Shown here: one piece after another, positions 58,646 to 64,000 of the stretch
How positions within the stretch are numbered: position 1 is the stretch's first letter
Layout: each line of letters starts with the position of its first letter
Assembly (NCBI RefSeq): GCF_001400735.1
Contig: NZ_LJPW01000144.1
Span: forward strand, 163,564-227,563
Direction: 5' to 3'
Origin: Pseudomonas caricapapayae
GTDB taxonomy: Bacteria > Pseudomonadota > Gammaproteobacteria > Pseudomonadales > Pseudomonadaceae
Length of the DNA stretch: 64,000 bases
Position numbers and translations under genes: made by a program
Notes under the pieces: generated by a model
Told to the model about the DNA's origin: nothing
The model's database searches: none
The model's input: the letters and a program-made list of their open reading frames with translations, nothing else

Positions 58646-59439
58646 TGCGCCCGCAACAACTGCCGCACAGTGGCCGATGCCGCACGGTTGCTCGCGCCCA
58701 GACGGCTGCTCAAGTCAACTCCGCCGGCCTGCACGTCGTTGATCGCGCTGCTCAGTACATTGCGCACCTGGGTCAGGTCATCCGCAGCGGGCTGCTCGAT
58801 CTGGCTGACCGAGAGGGTTTCCCACAGCAGTCCCAGACTGGCGTAGCTGTCGATGTCGTAGGCCATCGGCGGGATGCTGGCGGCCAGCTTTTCCAGCTCG
58901 TCGACACTGCGCAGCGTTACACGCGCAGCCGAAGCCTTGCCCATTGCATGCACCATCACACCCGGATCACGTAACGCAATCAGCCGATTGGCCTGGTAAC
59001 CATGGGCCAGAAACGCACCGGACATTGCCTTGCCGACCAGCAGGCCAATGACCGGATGACCGGCGAGGCGCGCTCGCGCGTAGCTGTCCACTGCCCCGGC
59101 CAGCGCCTGGTGAATGCCGAGCGCTTCCTCGCGACGGCCGTAGGCCTGGCTGGGCACGTCGACAATAGCGATCAGTGCGCGTTTCGCGGCGCGATCGCGA
59201 TCCTCTTCGATGGCGTCATCCACCGCCTTAGCCAGGCCCCAGCCTTCCAGCAGGCCCACTTCGCCCTGACGCGCCCGGGGAAAACGGTTGGCGGTATCGG
59301 CAACTACTGCCAGAAAGCGCACCGGCTGCTCGCCCAGAACCCCGTCGGCCACTTTCAGCGAGGCAGGCAGGCCGCTCACTTCGCTCGCGCCTGCGCTCAG
59401 TGCGTTGAACCAGTTCAACCCCCGTTGTGAATAGCTCAT
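58639..59439 (-). CDS. mdcE: MdcE, malonate decarboxylase gamma subunit
   Basis: A 266-residue carboxyltransferase-fold (crotonase-like) subunit that, with MdcD, decarboxylates malonyl-S-ACP. Blocks are ALIAIVDVPSQAYGRREEAL, HPVIGLLVGKAMSGAFLAHG and VMVHAMGKASAARVTLRSVD. It overlaps mdcD by 4 bases and mdcG by 7. Confidence 0.95.
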   Translation of the reverse strand: MSYSQRGLNWFNALSAGASEVSGLPASLKVADGVLGEQPVRFLAVVADTANRFPRARQGEVGLLEGWGLAKAVDDAIEEDRDRAAKRALIAIVDVPSQAYGRREEALGIHQALAGAVDSYARARLAGHPVIGLLVGKAMSGAFLAHGYQANRLIALRDPGVMVHAMGKASAARVTLRSVDELEKLAASIPPMAYDIDSYASLGLLWETLSVSQIEQPAADDLTQVRNVLSSAINDVQAGGVDLSSRLGASNRAASATVRQLLRAQW

Positions 59440-60287
59440 GACCGGGCTCCTTGATAAAGGGTGCGCACGCCTTGCGCATCGATTTGCGGTTCGGTATCGA
59501 GGCTCGCCAGGCGTTGCAGGAACAACGCGTACTGGCTACTGCGATGCGTTGCGGGTACGCCCTGTTTGAGCCAGCCGCTGACCTGCTGCCTGACCGCGGC
59601 CACATCGTCTGCGGCAAAACCGTCCACCATATCGCTGGCAAAGCGTTGCTCGCCACCGGTCAGGCTCCAGATAAACGGACGGTCGCGGGAGTCGTATTCT
59701 TCGATGCCGGCTTCCTGCTCGATCACCTGCGGACCGTTCAGACCAAGACGGGCTTCCTGGGTCACCAGCAGATAGCTGCACAGCCCGGCAGCAATGGACA
59801 TCCCGCCAAAACAACCGACACTGCCCGCCACCACGCCGATGACCGGCTGGTACTGACGCAGATCGACCATCGCGGCATGAATCTCGGCAATCGCCGCCAG
59901 CCCCAGATTGGCTTCCTGCAAGCGCACACCACCGGTTTCCAGCAGCACGATTGCCGCAGTGGGAACGCCGTTGCGGTTGTCTTCGGCAGCCAGCTCCAGG
60001 GCACCCGCCATTTTCGCGCCACCGACCTCGCCCATGCTGCCGCCCTGAAAGGAACCTTCAATGGCCGCGATGACTACCGGCCGTCCATCGACAGTGCCCT
60101 TGGCGACTACCACACCATCGTCGGCCTGAGGCACAACGCCTTGCCGGGCAAGCCAGGGCGACATGACACGGTCGAACGGGCCGAGCAATTCGCGGAAGCT
60201 GCCAGCATCCAGCAAGGCGCGGGCACGCTGGCGGGCACCGAGTTCGATGAAGCTGTGCTGGCTCAGCAAGCGTGCGGTATCAGTCAT
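59436..60287 (-). CDS. mdcD: MdcD, malonate decarboxylase beta subunit
   Basis: A 283-residue carboxyltransferase-type subunit that pairs with MdcE. Blocks are SFIELGARQRARALLDAGSF, VVIAAIEGSFQGGSMGEVG, AAIVLLETGGVRLQEANLGL and VAGSVGCFGGMSIAAGLCSY. The ATG at 60287 overlaps the end of mdcC by 8 bases; the frame runs 25 codons further upstream without family likeness. Confidence 0.95.
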   Translation of the reverse strand: MTDTARLLSQHSFIELGARQRARALLDAGSFRELLGPFDRVMSPWLARQGVVPQADDGVVVAKGTVDGRPVVIAAIEGSFQGGSMGEVGGAKMAGALELAAEDNRNGVPTAAIVLLETGGVRLQEANLGLAAIAEIHAAMVDLRQYQPVIGVVAGSVGCFGGMSIAAGLCSYLLVTQEARLGLNGPQVIEQEAGIEEYDSRDRPFIWSLTGGEQRFASDMVDGFAADDVAAVRQQVSGWLKQGVPATHRSSQYALFLQRLASLDTEPQIDAQGVRTLYQGARS

Positions 60288-60579
60288 GGCCGATCTCCTC
60301 GAAACCCTGCTCCAGACGCAAGCGCACGACGCCGGGCGTCGCACCGAAGTCATGAATATCAATACTCAAAGCCGGTGGAGTCTGGCCGTCGAACATGCGC
60401 TCGAACAGGTGTTTCCAGCGCAGCGAGGCACCATTGACCGATGTCACCACCTGAATCGACAGGGTGCCCGGCTGGCCGGGCTGCAGCAGTACCTCCAGAT
60501 CACCGGAGCCCACAACGCCCACCAGTGCACGGCCTTTGGGTGGCTGGCCGGCAGGAAATTCAAAAGACAGGGTTTCCAT
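60280..60579 (-). CDS. mdcC: MdcC, malonate decarboxylase acyl-carrier subunit delta
   Basis: A 99-residue carrier, the usual length. The attachment serine is S25 in GVVGSGDLEVLL, the site for the phosphoribosyl-dephospho-CoA group in characterised MdcC. The ATG at 60579 has AGGA 9 bases upstream; an ATG three codons earlier sits on top of that site and is less likely. It lies 1 base after mdcB and overlaps mdcD. Confidence 0.95.
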   Translation of the reverse strand: METLSFEFPAGQPPKGRALVGVVGSGDLEVLLQPGQPGTLSIQVVTSVNGASLRWKHLFERMFDGQTPPALSIDIHDFGATPGVVRLRLEQGFEEIGHD

Positions 60580-60580
60580 T

Positions 60581-61456
60581 TCAGACATTCCTCGAAACAG
60601 GGCCGAGCGCAGGCTCCAGGCCATCGATGAACAGGCAGGCAGCCAGCAGATCGGCCGCACCGCCAGGCGAAGCATTGAGTGCCAGCAGTTGTCGATCCAG
60701 TTCGTTCAGGGCGCGGCGACCGGCCAGGCTGGCACTGCCTCCCGCGTCAAGCACCCGCTGTGCGCCGTGCTGCATGGTGCGCAACCCTTCGATGCCGGCG
60801 CGATGCAGCACGCAGGTGTCGGCCAGGGTGGTCATGATGGCCAGCAGTGCATCCAGCCGGGCGTTCTGCTCGCCACCGCCAGCCGCACGGCTGCGCTGCA
60901 ATTGCGGCAGAGCGAAATGCCTGACGGCCGGGAAGCCTTGTTGCGCCTGCTCTCTGGCCCCCATGACGCCGTAGCGGCGAACCACTGCATGACCGTGGCT
61001 GTTTTGTGCGATTACCTGACGATCCGTGATCTGTGCCAGACCGGCAGCGCGTGCGCAGACGGCATCGGCTGAACAATCCTGAACATCCAGCGCGACAGCC
61101 GTCACCAACAGGCCCAGCGCCCAGATCGCACCGCGGTGCGTATTCACCCCGGCGGTAGTGCGCAACATCGTGGCCTCGCCTTCGCGACCGAGACGCCCCA
61201 GCGCTTCACGCAATGGCTGGCCCACCACGCCGAATTGCGTTGCGGCGTCGGCCATCGACTTGAAGGTCGGCCAGAGTGACAGCGCCGAGGAATGCATCAG
61301 GCCCAGGTGAAGGTCGGTGTGCGCGCCGCTGCCACGCCGGTCTACCAAGGCAGGTTTGGGCGACAGGTCGGCTTCGTCGATCAGGGCATCCACGGCCAGA
61401 TCGGCCAGTCGCTCGGCCAGCGAAGCCGGTTGCGGTGTCAATTGGAGTGCGCTCAT
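60581..61456 (-). CDS. mdcB: MdcB, triphosphoribosyl-dephospho-CoA synthase
   Basis: A 291-residue CitG-family enzyme that makes the prosthetic-group precursor for MdcC. Motifs are SPKPALVDRRGSGAHTDLHL and TTAGVNTHRGAIWALGLLV, and later QGFPAVRHFALPQLQ and DTCVLHRAGIEGL. The start forms TAATG with the mdcA stop, behind AGGAG. Confidence 0.95.
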   Translation of the reverse strand: MSALQLTPQPASLAERLADLAVDALIDEADLSPKPALVDRRGSGAHTDLHLGLMHSSALSLWPTFKSMADAATQFGVVGQPLREALGRLGREGEATMLRTTAGVNTHRGAIWALGLLVTAVALDVQDCSADAVCARAAGLAQITDRQVIAQNSHGHAVVRRYGVMGAREQAQQGFPAVRHFALPQLQRSRAAGGGEQNARLDALLAIMTTLADTCVLHRAGIEGLRTMQHGAQRVLDAGGSASLAGRRALNELDRQLLALNASPGGAADLLAACLFIDGLEPALGPVSRNV

Positions 61457-63132
61457 TACCAACTCCTGAATTTGGCAGGCGGGTTATAGAGACCACCGGA
61501 CCACTGAACCAGATCGGCAATGCTCTTGGCAGCCAGCAGTTCACGGTTGGCATCGGTACGCCGGATACCCAGGTCCTCCGGCAGCGCAATCAGCCCTTCA
61601 CGGCGCATGCGTGCCGTGTCTTTGGGATTGTGGCGCAGGCCGATCACCGTCACACCGGCCACCGCCGCAATCATCGCCTGACGCTCTTCAAGGCTGCGCG
61701 CCTTGTACAGGTAGGCGATGCCTTCCTCTGTCAGCAGATGGGTGACGTCGTCGCCGTAGATCATGATCGGTGCCAGCGGCATACCGCTTTTTTTCGCCAC
61801 CTCGACGGCATCCAGTGTTTCGACGAAGGTCGGTTTACCGCCTTCCTGGAACGTCTCGACCATCTGCACCACCAGCTTCTTGCCGCGTTCCAGATAGGCC
61901 GCCGGGCCATCATCATGCTGCTGGCGCATGTCGAGCCAGGCCGGTGTGGCGTGACGCCGTCCGCGTGGGTCATGGCCCATGTTCGGCGCACCACCAAAGC
62001 CTGCCAGACGGCCACGGGTGACGGTCGAAGAATGTCCGTCACCATCGACCTGCAGGGTCGCGCCGATAAACAGGTCCACTGCGTATTGTCCGGCCAGCTG
62101 GCAGAGCTGGCGGTTGGAACGCAACGAACCGTCGCGTCCGGTGAAGAACACGTCCGGACGGGCAGCGATGTAGTTCTCCATGCCTAGCTCGGTGCCGAAA
62201 CAATGCACGCTCTCGACCCAGCCGCTTTCGATGGCCGGGATCAGCGTCGGGTGCGGATTGAGCGTCCAGTTGCGGCAGATCTTTCCTTTCAGACCCAGCG
62301 ACTCACCATAGGTCGGCAGGATCAGTTCAATGGCGGCGGTGTTGAAACCAATACCGTGGTTCAGGGACTGGACGTTATGTTTTTCGTAGATGCCGCGAAT
62401 CGCCATCATCGCCATCAGCACGTGCACCGGCTTGATATGACGCGGGTCGCGGGTGAACAATGGTTCGATATAGAACGGCTTGTCAGCGACCACCACAAAA
62501 TCGACCCACGAAGCCGGGATGTCCACCCGTGGCAACTCGCTGACGTCGTCGACCAGTTGATTGACCTGGACGATGACGATGCCGTCGCTGAATGCGGCCG
62601 GCTCGATCAGCGCCGGAGTGTCTTCAGTGCTGGGCCCGGTGTAGATATTGCCGGCGCGGTCGGCCATGAAACCTGCCGCCAGGACCACGTTGGGGATAAG
62701 GTCCACCACCAGCCGTGAATAGAGTTCGATGTAGGTGTGGATCGCGCCGATTTCCAGCAGGCCGTCTTCCAGCAACTGACTGATGCGCAGGCTTTGTGTG
62801 CCGGCGAACGAGAAGTCCAGCTTGCGCGCAATGCGCTGCTCGAACAGGTCCAGATGCTCGGCACGGCCAACGCTGGGCATGATCATGTGCAGGTCATGCA
62901 CCTTGCCCGGATCGACTTTGGCCAGCGCGCGGGACAGAAAGTCCGCCTGTTTCTGGTTATTGCCTTCAAGCACCACACGATCACCGGAAACCAGCAGGGC
63001 CTCCAGTGCCGCGACGATTTTGTCGGTCGGCAACACCACACCATCGGCCAACGTCCGCACTTGCTCCAGACGTCGCTGCTTCTCGCTGCGACGACGAGTC
63101 CAGCGTGCGTCGGGGGAAGTTGTTGTTGTCAT
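61456..63132 (-). CDS. mdcA: MdcA, malonate decarboxylase alpha subunit (ACP transferase)
   Basis: A 558-residue CoA-transferase-like subunit that exchanges acetyl for malonyl on the MdcC carrier. Blocks are DGVVLPTDKIVAALEALLVS, HDLHMIMPSVGRAEHLDLFE, NLDPHPTLIPAIE-type segments and GFGGAPNMGHDPRGRRHATP. First gene of the operon mdcABCDEGHLM; its upstream region has a LysR-type dyad. It is divergent from the PAAR gene by 253 bases. Confidence 0.96.
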   Translation of the reverse strand: MTTTTSPDARWTRRRSEKQRRLEQVRTLADGVVLPTDKIVAALEALLVSGDRVVLEGNNQKQADFLSRALAKVDPGKVHDLHMIMPSVGRAEHLDLFEQRIARKLDFSFAGTQSLRISQLLEDGLLEIGAIHTYIELYSRLVVDLIPNVVLAAGFMADRAGNIYTGPSTEDTPALIEPAAFSDGIVIVQVNQLVDDVSELPRVDIPASWVDFVVVADKPFYIEPLFTRDPRHIKPVHVLMAMMAIRGIYEKHNVQSLNHGIGFNTAAIELILPTYGESLGLKGKICRNWTLNPHPTLIPAIESGWVESVHCFGTELGMENYIAARPDVFFTGRDGSLRSNRQLCQLAGQYAVDLFIGATLQVDGDGHSSTVTRGRLAGFGGAPNMGHDPRGRRHATPAWLDMRQQHDDGPAAYLERGKKLVVQMVETFQEGGKPTFVETLDAVEVAKKSGMPLAPIMIYGDDVTHLLTEEGIAYLYKARSLEERQAMIAAVAGVTVIGLRHNPKDTARMRREGLIALPEDLGIRRTDANRELLAAKSIADLVQWSGGLYNPPAKFRSW

Positions 63133-63208
63133 GATCGCTCCACGATTTTGCTGTCGTGGGCCACCTTAGGAGCGATGGGGGGCGCGCATCAATCAAGCAG
63201 CGAGCGGA

Positions 63209-63231
63209 ATCGTTACGGCTGGAGTAACGAT
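63209..63231. promoter_or_regulatory. Candidate MdcR operator upstream of mdcA
   Basis: ATCGTTAC-GGCTGGA-GTAACGAT has perfect 8-base arms around 7 bases and includes T-N11-A (63214 and 63226), the LysR binding signature. It lies 77 bases before the mdcA start. Binding by MdcR is inferred from position and form. Confidence 0.6.
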
Positions 63232-63385
63232 GGGAGTCGTGATCATTTTTTGCCGGACTGCATAACATTTGCGAAACGCCCTGCTGATGTTTGCGTAGGA
63301 CCGGTCTTTAACAGAGCTTTTGCACAATCGGGCAGCCGATTTTCGCCTAGCCTTGAGGCTTCCAGAACCCACAGGAAGCACTGCC

Positions 63386-63778
63386 ATGTCGTTTATAGTC
63401 AGGGAAGGCGATCCAACCACCACCGGCGGGTTTGTGCTGAGCGGGTCTTCAAGCGAAGTCATCGACCAGCGCCGCGTTGCCCGCATGGGTGATCCGGTAT
63501 GGTGCCCGATGTGCACGAGCATCGGTTTCATTGCTCAGGGCAATCCGACGTATGTCGACGATCTGGTGGCGGTTGCCACGCAGGGGCATGCAGTGGAGTG
63601 CGGCTGCAAACCCGGCAGCAACCGGCTGAGCGCCTCGCAGGAACACGTCCACGCCGACATGGACGCCGCTGTCACCATCTCCACCGAACGGGCCTTGGCC
63701 GCGCGGCTGCATGCCGAGCATCTGGCCTGCTCACTCAGAGACGGCAGCTACACTCCCGAGGTGCTCAGGTCGCGATGA
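63386..63778 (+). CDS. PAAR domain-containing protein (orphan)
   Basis: A 130-residue protein. The PAAR-like beta region covers about residues 1-85: FIVREGDPTTTGGFVLSGSS, ARMGDPVWCPMCTS and ATQGHAVECGCKPGSN, with cysteines and a histidine that could hold the zinc at the spike tip. The C-terminal 45 residues (SQEHVHADMDAAVTISTERA onwards) form a short helical extension with no toxin domain that I recognise. PAAR proteins cap VgrG spikes of type VI secretion. No VgrG, effector or immunity gene is nearby; REP repeats follow. The ATG at 63386 with AGGA upstream is chosen. Confidence 0.8.
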   Translation: MSFIVREGDPTTTGGFVLSGSSSEVIDQRRVARMGDPVWCPMCTSIGFIAQGNPTYVDDLVAVATQGHAVECGCKPGSNRLSASQEHVHADMDAAVTISTERALAARLHAEHLACSLRDGSYTPEVLRSR

Positions 63779-63793
63779 TTTCTGTGTCTGAGC

Positions 63794-64000
63794 GTTTTGC
63801 TGCCGGTTCCCGGCAGTTCGCGGACAAGCAAAGCGCCGCCCGATCCCCACATCATCCGGCAGATTCGGCTTCGGCCCAGAGGGCGTGGGAGCGGACTTGT
63901 ACGCGAAGGGCTGCGAAGCGGCCCTGAGACAGGTTATCTCGGTCGCGCCTGATGTACCGCATGCATCGGTTTTGCTGCCGGTTCCCGGCAGTTCGCGGAC
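63794..64000. repeat. REP cluster with a 32-bp direct repeat
   Basis: GTTTTGCTGCCGGTTCCCGG and its continuation to GCGGAC (32 bases) occur identically at 63794-63825 and 63969-64000, 175 bases apart. Each contains the perfect hairpin CTGCCGG-TTC-CCGGCAG. Between them lie a long-form REP (CGCGGACAAGCAAAGCGCCG) and an inverted short form (GTGGGAGCGGACTTGTACGC). The repeat continues off the window. Confidence 0.85.

Noticed and set aside
63794..64000. CRISPR-like 32-bp repeat at the right edge
   Set aside because: Only two copies with a 143-base spacer that itself holds a REP pair; no cas genes. It is better read as a REP-associated repeat.

Overview
The window comes from a fluorescent Pseudomonas chromosome, most likely the P. 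syringae group. The evidence is the GC-rich coding sequence, gene order that follows the core region of P. aeruginosa around PA0386-PA0433 (from memory), a SelO whose catalytic residues fall at the same numbers as the P. syringae enzyme, and dense Pseudomonas REP-type repeats between genes. I recognise about 60 protein genes. I see no rRNA, tRNA, CRISPR array, prophage or complete insertion sequence. All calls come from reading the sequence; no database search was possible.

Layout. 1-5.1 kb: a leftward operon for 5-oxoproline/D-glutamate metabolism (Nramp-like transporter, pxpA, DUF1445, and a fused pxpB-pxpC cut by the window edge), with a divergent GntR regulator. 5.2-6.7 kb: selO, then a repeat cluster. 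7.1-17 kb: the Pil-Chp chemosensory operon for type IV pili (pilGHIJ-chpA-chpC, without pilK or chpB). 17.2-23.6 kb: gshB, a tonB3-like gene, yqgE, ruvX, a small fold-back element, and pyrR-pyrB-pyrC'. 23.8-28.5 kb: a TM2 protein, an NlpC/P60 hydrolase, pilT, and yggS-proC-yggT. 28.8-32.7 kb: metX-metW-rdgB-hemW-DUF3392. 32.8-36.9 kb: ilvD, an alaC-type aminotransferase and a YkgJ protein. 37.1-42.4 kb: a complete four-carbon acid-sugar operon (ltnD-otnK-otnC-gntP-otnI). 42.5-47.9 kb: a thioesterase, an SAH riboswitch with ahcY, metF and an rhlE2-type helicase. 48.1-54.7 kb: yceI-cytochrome b561, a flavin amine oxidase with a lysine/alanine-rich tail, bioA, rsmE and trhA. 54.9-63.1 kb: the malonate decarboxylase cluster mdcABCDEGHLM with convergent mdcR. 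63.4 kb to the end: an orphan PAAR protein and REP repeats.

How the genes work together. Methionine and one-carbon metabolism is well represented: metX and metW make activated homoserine, metF supplies methyl-THF, and ahcY with its riboswitch clears S-adenosylhomocysteine. Type IV pilus control appears at three places: the Pil-Chp operon, the tonB3-like gene and the retraction ATPase pilT. Three catabolic modules (oxoproline, tetronate/threonate, malonate) each carry their own transporter, which suits growth on plant-derived small acids.

The least expected signals are: a non-canonical Nramp-like transporter inside the oxoprolinase operon; a pilus chemosensory operon with no adaptation enzymes; the histone-like EAAKK tail on the amine oxidase; a family of GGA-loop hairpins with compensatory base changes; a 156-bp fold-back element before pyrR; a 22-codon coupled leader ORF before the GntP permease; and a dyad matching a LysR operator before mdcA. 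None of these alone establishes a new system. I did not find a clear novel defence or mobile system.
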